Assembly: GCF_052113705.1 (NCBI RefSeq)
Contig: NZ_JBGQOG010000011.1
Span: 69,154 to 133,153 of the forward strand
Source: JBGQOG01 sp052113705
GTDB lineage: Bacteria > Pseudomonadota > Alphaproteobacteria > Rhodobacterales > Rhodobacteraceae
Length of the DNA: 64,000 nucleotides
Direction of reading: 5' to 3'
The notes beneath the pieces are model-generated. The model did no database searches. It was not told the origin of the DNA and was given only the letters and a program-made list of their open reading frames with translations. Position numbers and translations under genes: made by a program. Positions 1-8,173 of this stretch are shown piece by piece. Position 1 is the first letter of the stretch; the number at the start of each line of letters is the position of its first letter.

Positions 1-51
1 CTGGTGGCCACCGCCACCGCAGTGATGAAAGTGTCGAAAAATGCAGGATGA
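1..51 (+). CDS. 3' end of an upstream gene (partial)
   Basis: Frame 1 is open from the window edge and encodes 16 residues ending in KVSKNAG before a TGA at 49-51. It overlaps the start of the following CoA-transferase gene by 11 nt. Such overlap is usual between genes of one operon, and the CoA-transferase has no clear ribosome binding site of its own, which fits translational coupling. Too little is visible to name a product, and a random open stretch this short is possible. Confidence 0.3.
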   Translation: MVATATAVMKVSKNAG

Positions 52-1297
52 GGTGAAGAATGCTCCGGCGCAAGATCCGCGGCCGGGGCCATTGTCCGGG
101 GTGAAGGTTCTTGATTTTTCGAGGATTTTGTCGGGCCCCTATGGCAGCATGGTGTTGGCCGATCTTGGCGCCGAGGTGATCAAGGTCGAGCCGATTGAGA
201 TCGGCGATGAGACGCGGAAGTTTCCGCCCTTTCAGGCGGGAATGAGCCATTATTATATTTCGCTGAACCGCAGCAAAAAGAGCATAAGCCTCGATTTGAA
301 AGCGCCCGAAGGTGCCGCCATTGCACGGCAGCTTGCGCAGAAAAGCGATATCGTGCTGGAGAATTTCCGGCCCGGGGTGATGGACCGGCTTGGGCTGGGC
401 TATGAGGCGCTGAAGGCGGAAAACCCGCGGTTGATTTACGGCTCGATCAGCGGATTTGGCAAGAACAGCCCGCATGGTGACAAACCGGCCTTTGATATTG
501 TCGCGCAAGCCCTGTCCGGCGTCATGCACATGAACCGTGAACCCGACCAGTCGCCGAACAAGCTGAGCATACCGCTTGGGGATCTGGCGGGCAGCATCTT
601 CTCGGTCTTTGGCATTCTGGCGGCATTGCATGAGCGCAATCAAACCGGGCAGGGGCGGCATGTTGAAATTGCCATGCTCGACAGTCTGATTGCGATGCAG
701 GGATATTTGTCGCAGATCTATTTCGTTTCGGGCAAAGATCCGGCGCCGGTGGGCACACGCCATCCCAGCATCGTGCCCTATGGCTCGTTTCCCACCGCGG
801 ACGGGCATGTCATCGTGGCCTGCCTGACCGAGCGGTTTTTCCACAATTTCGCCCGTTGTCTCGATTTGCCCGGCTTGATCGAAGACCCGCGGTTCGCCCT
901 TTATCAGCACCGTTTGGAGCATCGCGAAGCGCTGGAACATCTGATTTGCGGCAGGATGCAGCAGGAGAGCACGGCATTCTGGCTTGACCGGCTGTCGGAG
1001 TTTGACGTGCCGAATGCCCCGATCCTGAGCGTGGCCGAGGCGCTTACCCAACCGCATGTTCTGGCGCATGGGCTGATCGAGACGGTGACACATCCGCAGG
1101 TGGGTGACCTGAAAATGGTGCGCAGCCCGATCCTGTTTGACGGGCAGGGACCGGCCCCCGCCCGGCCGCCCTCGCTTCTGGGCGAGGACAGCTGTGCGAT
1201 TTTGGCGACCGAACTTGGCTATGACGCCGAGCAGATCCTTGCGCTCTTGCGGCGCAACATCGTGGGTGCGCCGCCGACAGGGTCCGGCGAGGGCTGA
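41..1297 (+). CDS. CaiB/BaiF family CoA-transferase
   Basis: This 418-residue protein has the hallmarks of family III CoA-transferases. The N-terminal segment VKVLDFSRILSGPYG lies at about residues 21-35, followed by GAEVIKVE and the conserved NFRPGVMDRLGLGYE. The nucleophilic aspartate is expected at D152 in PAFDIVAQALSG. Length matches the family (about 400). These enzymes move CoA between carboxylic acids (for example oxalate, carnitine, succinate or itaconate derivatives) in the cytoplasm through a covalent Asp intermediate. The substrate cannot be read from sequence. The start ATG overlaps the stop of an upstream gene, so it is probably a distal operon gene. It ends 4 nt from the convergent reductase gene. 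Confidence 0.9.
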   Translation: MQDEVKNAPAQDPRPGPLSGVKVLDFSRILSGPYGSMVLADLGAEVIKVEPIEIGDETRKFPPFQAGMSHYYISLNRSKKSISLDLKAPEGAAIARQLAQKSDIVLENFRPGVMDRLGLGYEALKAENPRLIYGSISGFGKNSPHGDKPAFDIVAQALSGVMHMNREPDQSPNKLSIPLGDLAGSIFSVFGILAALHERNQTGQGRHVEIAMLDSLIAMQGYLSQIYFVSGKDPAPVGTRHPSIVPYGSFPTADGHVIVACLTERFFHNFARCLDLPGLIEDPRFALYQHRLEHREALEHLICGRMQQESTAFWLDRLSEFDVPNAPILSVAEALTQPHVLAHGLIETVTHPQVGDLKMVRSPILFDGQGPAPARPPSLLGEDSCAILATELGYDAEQILALLRRNIVGAPPTGSGEG

Positions 1298-1301
1298 TAG
1301 G

Positions 1302-2309
1302 TCAGCGCGCGCGGCCAAAGGCGCGGGTCAGGCGCGCCAGCCCGTAGGCAGGGGCCCGGTCCGGCTGCGGGGCGGGGGAAAACGGATCGGCGTAAAAACG
1401 GGCGCCCGCCGCCTCTGCCTGCACCCGCGCGCGCTCGACCATCCGGGGGCCGCCCGCCGCAAAAACCGTGTCTTCGGCGGTCAGCACGGGCATGTGGTCG
1501 GCGGGCGTGCCGATATGCACGTCGGGCAGGGGCGGGTGCAGGCTTTCCAGCACCACCTGAACCGAAGTGCCTTCATGGCGGGCGGCCTTGCGCAGGGCGG
1601 TGTCCATGTAAAAGGCATGCGCATCCTTGGCGCCGCAAATCAGGTGAATGGGCCGCTGCCGGTCGCGGCGTTGCGCGGCCGCGGCAATCGCCCAGATCGG
1701 GGCAAAGCCGGTGCCGCTGCCCAAGAGGATGATGCGGCCGGGATGGTCATCGCGCAGGAAGGAATGGCCAAACGGCCCCTCCACCTTCAGCTTGCTGCCG
1801 ACCGCAATCTCGGCCCCGAGCTTCGGCGTCACCAGCCCGTCACGGACCTTTTTGATGTGAAAGATCAACCGCTCGTCAACGGTGCCGTCGGTCAGCCCGG
1901 CGGTCGGGCTGAAACTGCGGGCGGGATAGCCGCGAAACTGCAGCTTCATGTATTGCCCCGGCAGCCAGTGCACCGGCCTGCGCGGGCGCACGATCACCTT
2001 GACCACATCGGCGGCAAGGTCGCGAATGTCTTCGATCACCGCGTTTTGCAGCACGGTTTCGGGCGCATCATGCGGGGTGACCTCAAGATCCGAGAACACG
2101 CGCGCCTGACAGGCCAGGATATTGCCGCATCCCGCCTCTCCGCCGAGGGTGATCCCCCGCGTCAGTTCCAGCGTGCAGGCGCCGCATTGGCCGGCGCGGC
2201 AATCATGCGGCAGTTCCACCCCGTTCTTCAGGGCGGCATCCAGCAGGCGGTCCCCGGCGGCGACGGTGAATTTCTGATCCCGGACAGCAACGGTGAATGT
2301 TCTCGGCAT
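1302..2309 (-). CDS. 2Fe-2S ferredoxin / flavin oxidoreductase (phenol hydroxylase reductase type)
   Basis: The 335-residue protein has an N-terminal plant-type 2Fe-2S domain with cysteines at 37, 42, 45 and 67 (CRAGQCGAC, then ACQ). An FAD-binding barrel follows (YPARSFSPT), then an NAD(P)-binding domain with GSGTGFAPIWA. This is the architecture of class IB reductases such as phenol hydroxylase component P5 and CDP-6-deoxyglucoseen reductase. These pass electrons from NAD(P)H through FAD to the 2Fe-2S cluster. I chose the ATG at 2309 because the ferredoxin domain starts there and it overlaps the upstream TAA (TAATG). It is the last gene of an operon with an EB_dh protein and a cytochrome b, so its acceptor is probably that membrane haem system rather than an oxygenase. 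That partner assignment is inference. Confidence 0.88.
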   Translation of the reverse strand: MPRTFTVAVRDQKFTVAAGDRLLDAALKNGVELPHDCRAGQCGACTLELTRGITLGGEAGCGNILACQARVFSDLEVTPHDAPETVLQNAVIEDIRDLAADVVKVIVRPRRPVHWLPGQYMKLQFRGYPARSFSPTAGLTDGTVDERLIFHIKKVRDGLVTPKLGAEIAVGSKLKVEGPFGHSFLRDDHPGRIILLGSGTGFAPIWAIAAAAQRRDRQRPIHLICGAKDAHAFYMDTALRKAARHEGTSVQVVLESLHPPLPDVHIGTPADHMPVLTAEDTVFAAGGPRMVERARVQAEAAGARFYADPFSPAPQPDRAPAYGLARLTRAFGRAR

Positions 2310-3442
2310 TAGGGCATCTCCACGATGAGGGGTCGAAGGTGATAGCTGTGGCGGCTTTGCGAATGGTCGAAGGCGGCAAACCACAGCATGATGCCGTCCT
2401 TGAAGGCGAGGTCCTTGTCGCCGGGCGCGAGGCTGCGTTTGATCTCGAGAATCCAATGGCCCCCGGACCAGGCGCCGCGCGCCAGCGTGTCATGCGGCCC
2501 CACGGGGCCCGCATCGTCCACCATCACGCCGGGAATGACGCTGCCATCGGCCAGCGCGGCATCGGCCTGTGCCGAATAGGGAACCGCGGCGGAGGCCTGC
2601 AGCGCCCAGAGCTTTTCGTGGTCAAGCGGATCGCTCAGCCCTGCGTCTGATTTGATGTCATCCACGGCGGCGGTCTTGTACCGCGGCAGGTTCAGCGGTT
2701 GCACCGCGCCATCCTGCGCACCGGGGGCGGGGATGAAATTCACCTGCGTCAGCGGATGGGTGGGATCGTCTTCGCTGATGCCGCCAAAGTACCGGGTCTT
2801 TCCCGCCATCTGTGCCGCGGTGAACGGCAATGGCGGCCCGAGATAGGCATCCTCGACCCGCGCGGTCTGCGCCCCGAGCGCGGCATGCCAGATCCACAGA
2901 TCAACCATCTTGCCGGGATCGGTGTAGTGCAGACCGCGGCCGGTGGTTGAACCGGGCGCTTCGGGCAGGGGCTTTTTCCCGAGGTGAATCGCGCCACCGA
3001 TCAGGGGCAGGCCCGGCTCGGCCAGCATCACCGCAATGCGGTCATCAAAGAAATAAGGCTCGCTCGCGGATTGGTTGTCGGTCTGGACGCTGCGCCAGGC
3101 CCCGCCGTTTTTGAACAAAGGCAGATATTCCAGCGAGCGGGTGGGATCCTCCCAATCCAGCGCCAGATAGATGTTCTGGCTGTCATGCACCGCCCGGACG
3201 GTGATCTTGCTCTCCCCGCTGCCGCCAAAATCACCGCCATGCCGGGTGAGCACCGTCACCGGCACGGCGGCGCTCCAGGCCGCATCCGAGATGTCACCGT
3301 CCAGTTTCGGTGCGTCGACCGCACTGATCGCGGGCACGATCAGATGCGGGCACAGATACCAATTCACCGCGAGCAGGGCGCCAAGGGCCACCACGCTGCC
3401 CATCAGGGCAGAACTGAGCGGGTGGGTTCGAAGTACAGACAT
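2309..3442 (-). CDS. Ethylbenzene dehydrogenase-like (EB_dh) haem-binding protein, membrane-anchored
   Basis: The 377-residue protein has one hydrophobic N-terminal segment (about 12-30) with no obvious cleavage site, so it is likely anchored with the rest in the periplasm. The body resembles the haem-b-binding gamma-subunit fold of DMSO-reductase type II enzymes (ethylbenzene dehydrogenase, selenate and chlorate reductases). Recognisable features are LDGDISDAAWSAA near residue 50, IYLALDWEDPTRS, and a C-terminal GHWILEIKRSLAPGDKD. In those enzymes the subunit carries electrons between an Fe-S subunit and an external partner. No molybdenum or Fe-S subunit is encoded here. It lies between a cytochrome b gene (14 nt upstream) and the flavin reductase (1-nt overlap), suggesting an electron conduit across the membrane. 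Confidence 0.75.
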   Translation of the reverse strand: MSVLRTHPLSSALMGSVVALGALLAVNWYLCPHLIVPAISAVDAPKLDGDISDAAWSAAVPVTVLTRHGGDFGGSGESKITVRAVHDSQNIYLALDWEDPTRSLEYLPLFKNGGAWRSVQTDNQSASEPYFFDDRIAVMLAEPGLPLIGGAIHLGKKPLPEAPGSTTGRGLHYTDPGKMVDLWIWHAALGAQTARVEDAYLGPPLPFTAAQMAGKTRYFGGISEDDPTHPLTQVNFIPAPGAQDGAVQPLNLPRYKTAAVDDIKSDAGLSDPLDHEKLWALQASAAVPYSAQADAALADGSVIPGVMVDDAGPVGPHDTLARGAWSGGHWILEIKRSLAPGDKDLAFKDGIMLWFAAFDHSQSRHSYHLRPLIVEMP

Positions 3443-3456
3443 TGACAGACTCTCGC

Positions 3457-4128
3457 TCAGGGGGATTGCCGGGGTTTGGCGGCGGGATTGGCGCTCGCAG
3501 AGGCGCCGCTACGCGCCCGGCGTTCCGCCGCGCGCTTTTCGGCCAGAAGGTCAGAGACGATATGGGCAAGGTCGATCTCATCCGCCGCAGGCTCGACCCG
3601 TTTGGGGCGGAAGATGCGCAACAGATGCGGAACCCCCGCCAGCCGCAAAAGCGCCAGCAGATGCAGGACCGGGAAGGCCAGAATGACCCAGGTGCACAGG
3701 CGGTGCAGCGGCAAGAGCGGGCCGCCCAGGTCGTAATAGGCCAGCCAGCCGGTGGCGCAGGCTCCCAGCACGGCGATGAAAAACGCCCAGTACAGCAGGA
3801 CATTGATGCAAGACCAGCACATCTTCGCGGTGCCGAACAGCCCTTGCAGCCGGGCGCCATTCAGGCGGATCCGGTCCCACAGCCGCGCTTTTGACATGTA
3901 CAGGGCATAGGCAACGGCGGCCAAAGTCAGCACGCCCGCCGCAATCAGATGGCGCTCCCACAGGGTTTCCGACCCGAGGTAGGCATCGAAGTCGCGCAGC
4001 CAGAGATAATGGACATCGTCACTGGTGAAACGCAGGCCCGTCTGCATGAGCACGACGATTGCGGCGACAGTGACCCAATGCAACAGCACTGTGCCCACAT
4101 CGGTGCGTGGCCATCGTCGAAAGTTCAT
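3457..4128 (-). CDS. Cytochrome b/b6-type membrane protein
   Basis: This 223-residue protein has about four hydrophobic segments. Candidate haem-ligand histidines sit in or near them: LLHWV near the N-terminus, LWERHLIAAG, and PLHRLCTW plus VLHLLALL in the third and fourth helices. This is the pattern of di-haem cytochrome b561/b6-type subunits. The C-terminus is a charged, Ala-rich cytoplasmic tail. The ATG at 4128 has an AAGGAG ribosome binding site about 10 nt upstream; longer reading frames from further upstream add an Arg-rich non-conserved leader. It is the first gene of the cytochrome b, EB_dh, reductase operon and would supply the transmembrane electron step. Quinone or soluble partners are unknown. 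Confidence 0.8.
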   Translation of the reverse strand: MNFRRWPRTDVGTVLLHWVTVAAIVVLMQTGLRFTSDDVHYLWLRDFDAYLGSETLWERHLIAAGVLTLAAVAYALYMSKARLWDRIRLNGARLQGLFGTAKMCWSCINVLLYWAFFIAVLGACATGWLAYYDLGGPLLPLHRLCTWVILAFPVLHLLALLRLAGVPHLLRIFRPKRVEPAADEIDLAHIVSDLLAEKRAAERRARSGASASANPAAKPRQSP

Positions 4129-4890
4129 CCTGTACACTCCTTGATCGCAATGGGCCTTGTTGTGATTTTGTGGCGCGATGCGGTTCGAACCTGTGGTCTG
4201 ACGACACCGTCTGACCCTGCTGCGAAAGTACTTGCGCATTCACCGCCGTCCGGCAAACCCCACCAAAAGGCCCGCTGCGCGGTTTCACGCCAACAGATCG
4301 GCAGGGAGGCGCCAGAGCGCCGTTCAGGCGCCCGGGCGGCCGCGTCTTTCTGCCCTCGGATAGATGCGGATCCGGGGCTTCAAACGGGCCTTATGGCAAA
4401 AGTTTATGGCGGTTCTTCGCCGGGATCGGCGCCCTGTCTGGCAGGCTGCCCGGAGGAGCAACCCCAGGGGTGCCGTGCCTGCCCCGTGCGCGTGTCAGCG
4501 CATGCGGCTCTGCCCGTTGTGGTTGTGATTCGTGTGGCCCGCGCGAGCAGGTCCCGGACCCGGAGTCCGAGCGCTGCACAACCTCAATCCTATTTGGTGG
4601 TCTAAAGATCCCGCATGAATTGCGCCCGCACGGCCCCAAACTACCGGATACGGTGGGGGCGGGGTGCCCCGGCGGTCAGGCAATATGCGGGTCTGTTGCC
4701 GCGTGCGGACGCGGGCGGCGGGGGCGCACGGACCACGAAACCGGGCGCAGCGGTTCGGGTTGCTCCGATCCGCTGCGGCGCCTCATGGCCACATCATGCC
4801 CTTATCATGTTCCCGTCAGGCCGGGCTCTCCGACGGCAGGCGCAACCCGCTGGTTGGTGCCCGGGGGTGCGAGGCGCGCCGTCGCGAGGG
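4129..4890 (+). other. Intergenic region without convincing genes
   Basis: These 762 bases lie upstream of two leftward-facing features (cytochrome b start, kinase stop). Several overlapping frames are open on both strands, but their translations are Arg/Pro/Ala-rich with no recognisable domain or ribosome binding sites, as expected from GC-rich DNA. The promoter of the cytochrome b operon should lie in the first 200 bases. A 22-bp imperfect inverted repeat at 4195-4216 is the only structured element I see. Confidence 0.6.
4195..4216. repeat. Imperfect inverted repeat upstream of cytochrome b operon
   Basis: GGTCTGACG and CGTCTGACC are separated by 4 bases and pair at 8 of 9 positions. It lies 67 bp upstream of the cytochrome b start codon, so it could be a regulator binding site. 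The adjacent GGTTCGAACC resembles a tRNA T-loop, but no tRNA folds here. Confidence 0.35.
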
Positions 4891-6360
4891 TCACAGCCGC
4901 GCTTTGCGCACCGCATGTTCCCAGTTCTGGCGAAGATCCTGCATGGCATCCGCGCGCTCACGCCGGGGCAGGAACGCCGCGCCCTGTGGCGCGCCGGTCG
5001 TCCCGCACTCAAGGCCGAGGGCCGCAAAGGCCAGCGCTGCGGCCCCGAGTGCCCCGACCTCTTCCACTTCTGCACGCTGAACCGGGCAGCCCAGAAGATC
5101 GGCCTGCAACTGCATCAGGAAATCATTGCCCGAGGCGCCGCCATCCGCCCGCAGCCCCTCTGGCATCTGTCCGGCGTCGCGGCCCATCGCGCTGAAGACA
5201 TCGGCGATTTGCAGCGCGATCGCTTCCAGTGTCGCCCGGGCCAGATGCGCGGGGCGCGTGGCATGGGTCATGCCGGTGATCGTGCCCGTTGCCGCGTCAT
5301 CCCAATGCGGTGCCCCCAGTCCGGCCAGCGCGGGCACAAAGGCAACGCCGCCACTGTCCGTCACGCTTTGCGCCAGCGCCGAAAGGGCGGCAGCATCCGC
5401 CACGCCGAGGAGCTGTGCCATGAAGGCCGCCGCCTGCGCCGAAACGGTGATGTTCCCCTCCAGCGCATAGGTGGTCACGCCGCCTTGCGTCCAAGCGATG
5501 GTGCCCGAGAGGCCATGCTGCGAGGCGAGGCGCGCGGGCACCAACATCATGAGCGAAGAGCCGGTGCCATAGGTTGCCTTGACCGTGCCCGGCGCGCGGA
5601 TGCCGTGACCAAAGAGCGCGGCATGGCTGTCGCCGATCATCGCACGGATCGGAAGGCCCGCGGGCAGTGCCGTCACCCCTGCCACTGTGCTGCCAAAATC
5701 GGCATCCGAGGCGCAGGGCGTCGGCAGGCAATCCAGCGGCACGCCGAAGATGGCGGCCAGGTCAGGGCTCCAGCACAGGGTGCTTGTGTCAAACAACTGC
5801 GTGCGCGCGGCGTTGGAATGGTCGGTGGCAAAGCGCGCGCCCCCGGTCAGCCGCCACAAAAGCCAGGCATCCACCGTGCCCGCCCGCAGGGTGCCCCGCT
5901 CAGAGGCCGCGCGGGCGGCGGGGACAGTCTCCAGCACCCAGGCCAGTTTGGCGGCCGGGAACAAAGGGTTCAGCCCCAGCCCGGTTGCCGCCAGCACCGC
6001 AGGCTCGGCGCCTGCCGCGCGCAGATCTGCCACCCGGGCGCTGGTGCGGCGGCATTGCCAGAGAATGGCGGGGCAGAGCGCTGCGCCTGTCGCCGCATCC
6101 CAAACCACCAGTGTTTCGCGCTGATTGGCGATGGCGATGCCCGCGATCCCCTCTGCCCCCGCCTGCGCGACGATCTCGGCGATGGCGCTTTGCACCGAGG
6201 CCCAGATCTCTTCGGCGGATTGCTCGGCCCAGCCGGGCTGCGGATAGCTGCTCTGCATCGGCGCCGCTGCGCGGGCGTGGATCTGCCCCTCCGCCCCGAC
6301 CAATATCGCCTTTGAATTCGTCGTGCCCTGATCAATCGCCAGAATACGGGGCGGGGTCAT
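4891..6360 (-). CDS. FGGY-family carbohydrate kinase (apulose/xylulose/glycerol kinase-like)
   Basis: The 489-residue protein carries the FGGY kinase signatures. The N-terminal phosphate-1 loop is LAIDQGTTNSKAI, followed by ILWQCRRT, DHSNAARTQLFD, KATYGTGSSL and the C-terminal ADGGASGNDFLMQ motif. It phosphorylates a polyol or ketose with ATP in the cytoplasm. The WQCRRT and DHSNAARTQLFD motifs are closer to glycerol-kinase-like members than to classical XylB. It is the last gene of a leftward operon after split transketolase genes and a fucose-isomerase-like gene; its ATG overlaps the transketolase TAA by 1 nt. By analogy with characterised apiose pathways (apulose kinase plus apulose-4-phosphate transketolase), it may phosphorylate a branched or 4-5 carbon ketose made by the isomerase. 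The substrate is inference. Confidence 0.85.
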   Translation of the reverse strand: MTPPRILAIDQGTTNSKAILVGAEGQIHARAAAPMQSSYPQPGWAEQSAEEIWASVQSAIAEIVAQAGAEGIAGIAIANQRETLVVWDAATGAALCPAILWQCRRTSARVADLRAAGAEPAVLAATGLGLNPLFPAAKLAWVLETVPAARAASERGTLRAGTVDAWLLWRLTGGARFATDHSNAARTQLFDTSTLCWSPDLAAIFGVPLDCLPTPCASDADFGSTVAGVTALPAGLPIRAMIGDSHAALFGHGIRAPGTVKATYGTGSSLMMLVPARLASQHGLSGTIAWTQGGVTTYALEGNITVSAQAAAFMAQLLGVADAAALSALAQSVTDSGGVAFVPALAGLGAPHWDDAATGTITGMTHATRPAHLARATLEAIALQIADVFSAMGRDAGQMPEGLRADGGASGNDFLMQLQADLLGCPVQRAEVEEVGALGAAALAFAALGLECGTTGAPQGAAFLPRRERADAMQDLRQNWEHAVRKARL

Positions 6361-7316
6361 TACCGCTTCCTCGCCAGGGCCCGCCGGGCTGCGGCCGTGA
6401 TGCCCGCCACGCTGAGGCCAAATTTTTCAAAGAGATAATCCACCGACCCCGTGGGCACAAAGCCCGGGAAGCCCACCCGCTCCACCGGCACCGGCTGATG
6501 CGCCGAGGTCAGCTCGGCCACCGCGCCGCCCAAACCGCCGCGGACCGAGGCTTCCTCGACCGTGACGATGGCGCCGGTTTCCGCCGCCGCCAGCACCGCC
6601 GCCTCATCCAAGGGGTTGAGCGTTGCCATGTTCAGGACGCGCGCAGAAATGCCCGCCGCCGCAAGTCCCTGCGCCGCCGCCAACGCCAGATGCGCCGTGG
6701 TGCCATTGGCGATGATCGCGAGGTCGCTGCCCGCATGCAGCACCTCGGCAAAACCCGGTCGGAACACGCGGTTCGGCACGTCAAGATCGGGCACCGGCAT
6801 CCGCGACAGGCGGATATAGACCGGCCCCTCATGCGCGGCGGCCCATTTCACCGCCTCTGCGGTTTCCCACGGATCGGCAGGCGCAATCACCGTCAGGCCG
6901 TTCAGCACGCGGAGCCAGGCGAAATCCTCAATGGAATGATGCGTCGGCCCCAGCTCGCCATAGGCAATGCCCGAGCTTTGGCCGATCAGCTTCACGTTGA
7001 AACCCGCATATACGATATCGGCCTTGATCTGCTCAAGCGCGCGGCCGGTCAGAAAGCAGGAGGCGGCGGAGACAAAGGGAATGCGGCCGCCATTCGCCAG
7101 ACCGGCGCTGACGCCGACCATGTTTTGCTCGGCAATGCCGACATTGATCAGCCTTTCGGGGAATTTTTTCTGAAACCCGCCGAGTTTTGAGGAGCCGACC
7201 GAGTCATTCACCACCGCGCAGATGCGCGGATCGGCTTCGGCCAGCGCCTCCAGCGTGGCGACCCAGGCGTTGCGGCAATCGTGATGGCCCGTGGCCAGAG
7301 GTGCGGCATGTGCCAT
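6360..7316 (-). CDS. Transketolase, C-terminal subunit (pyrimidine-binding and C-terminal domains)
   Basis: This 318-residue protein corresponds to the second half of a transketolase. It begins with the pyrimidine domain, which holds the thiamine-diphosphate-activating glutamate in INVGIAEQNMVGVSAGLA (about residues 57-74) and GELGPTHHSIEDFAWLR. The C-terminal domain runs from about 190, with IVTVEEASVRGGLG. Split transketolases occur widely in bacteria and archaea; two such subunits form apulose-4-phosphate transketolase in known apiose pathways, and another pair serves the sulfo-transketolase pathway. It is coupled by TGATG to the N-terminal subunit upstream and by TAATG to the kinase downstream, so the three should be made in equal amounts. 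Confidence 0.9.
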   Translation of the reverse strand: MAHAAPLATGHHDCRNAWVATLEALAEADPRICAVVNDSVGSSKLGGFQKKFPERLINVGIAEQNMVGVSAGLANGGRIPFVSAASCFLTGRALEQIKADIVYAGFNVKLIGQSSGIAYGELGPTHHSIEDFAWLRVLNGLTVIAPADPWETAEAVKWAAAHEGPVYIRLSRMPVPDLDVPNRVFRPGFAEVLHAGSDLAIIANGTTAHLALAAAQGLAAAGISARVLNMATLNPLDEAAVLAAAETGAIVTVEEASVRGGLGGAVAELTSAHQPVPVERVGFPGFVPTGSVDYLFEKFGLSVAGITAAARRALARKR

Positions 7317-8164
7317 CAGACCAATTCCTCCATCGCTTGTGCGAATTGCGCGTCGCTGGGCACGCCGTGGTGCCAGCTTGCCTGATTTTCCATGAAAGAC
7401 ACGCCCTTACCCTTGACCGTATTGGCGATGATACAGAGCGGTTTTTGCCGCGTCGCCGGGTCTGCGGACAAAGCCGCATGCAGCGCCGTCAGGTCATGCC
7501 CGTCCAGCTCGACCACCTCCCAGCCAAAGGCGCGGTATTTGGCATCCAAGGGATCAAGGCCGATCGTGTCTTCGGTGCCCGCCCCCTGTTGCAGGCGGTT
7601 GCGGTCGATGATCAGCGTCAGCCGGTTCAGCCCCCGGTGGCCCGCGGTCATCGCCGCCTCCCAGTTCGAGCCCTCTTGCTGCTCACCATCGCCGGTCAGC
7701 ACAAAGGTGCGGTAGGGCGCGTCGGTCATCTGGCCCGCAATCGCGATCCCCACCGCCACCGGAAAGCCATGCCCCAAGGGGCCGGTATTGGTTTCCACCC
7801 CCGGCAGATAGTTGCGGTTGGGGTGGCCGTTCAGCCGGGATTCCGGCTGCATATAGGTGGTCAGCCAGTCCTCGGGGAAATATCCCGCCGCACAAAGCGC
7901 GGTATAGAGCGCGCCGGTGGCATGGCCCTTGGACATGATGAACCGGTCACGATCGGCCCAATCGGGGCGCGCCGCATCATACTGCATCACGCCGAAATAG
8001 AGCACCGACAGCACGTCGATGGCGGAAAAATCGCCGCCCGGATGGCCGAGCTGCGCCGCATGCACCATCTGGAACGCCCGGCGGCGCATCCACAGCGCCT
8101 TGGCGCGGATGGTGGCAATGTGGTCATTGGGCAAGGGGGTCTCGGGGGTTGTCTCGCGGGTCAT
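7316..8164 (-). CDS. Transketolase, N-terminal subunit (thiamine diphosphate-binding)
   Basis: The 282-residue protein is the N-terminal half of a split transketolase. It contains GHPGGDFSAIDVLSVLYFG, the RDRFIMSKGHATGALYTAL segment, GPLGHGFPVAVGIAIA, and the Mg/thiamine-diphosphate motif GDGEQQEGSNWEAAM. It binds the pyrophosphate of the cofactor and pairs with the adjacent C-terminal subunit. The start lies 9 nt after the isomerase stop, with GAGG as a ribosome binding site. A chromosomal full-length transketolase normally serves the pentose phosphate cycle, so a separate split enzyme inside a sugar operon suggests a dedicated C2-ketol cleavage of the sugar phosphate made by the kinase. Confidence 0.9.
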   Translation of the reverse strand: MTRETTPETPLPNDHIATIRAKALWMRRRAFQMVHAAQLGHPGGDFSAIDVLSVLYFGVMQYDAARPDWADRDRFIMSKGHATGALYTALCAAGYFPEDWLTTYMQPESRLNGHPNRNYLPGVETNTGPLGHGFPVAVGIAIAGQMTDAPYRTFVLTGDGEQQEGSNWEAAMTAGHRGLNRLTLIIDRNRLQQGAGTEDTIGLDPLDAKYRAFGWEVVELDGHDLTALHAALSADPATRQKPLCIIANTVKGKGVSFMENQASWHHGVPSDAQFAQAMEELV

Positions 8165-8173
8165 CGGGGCGCC

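Noticed and set aside
4161..4220. Possible tRNA on the minus strand because of the GGTTCGAACC word
   Set aside because: The T-stem does not pair (ACAGG against CGCAT), and no D-arm, anticodon arm or acceptor stem can be drawn.
4615..6315. 566-codon open frame on the plus strand
   Set aside because: Runs antisense through the FGGY kinase gene; composition typical of a shadow frame.
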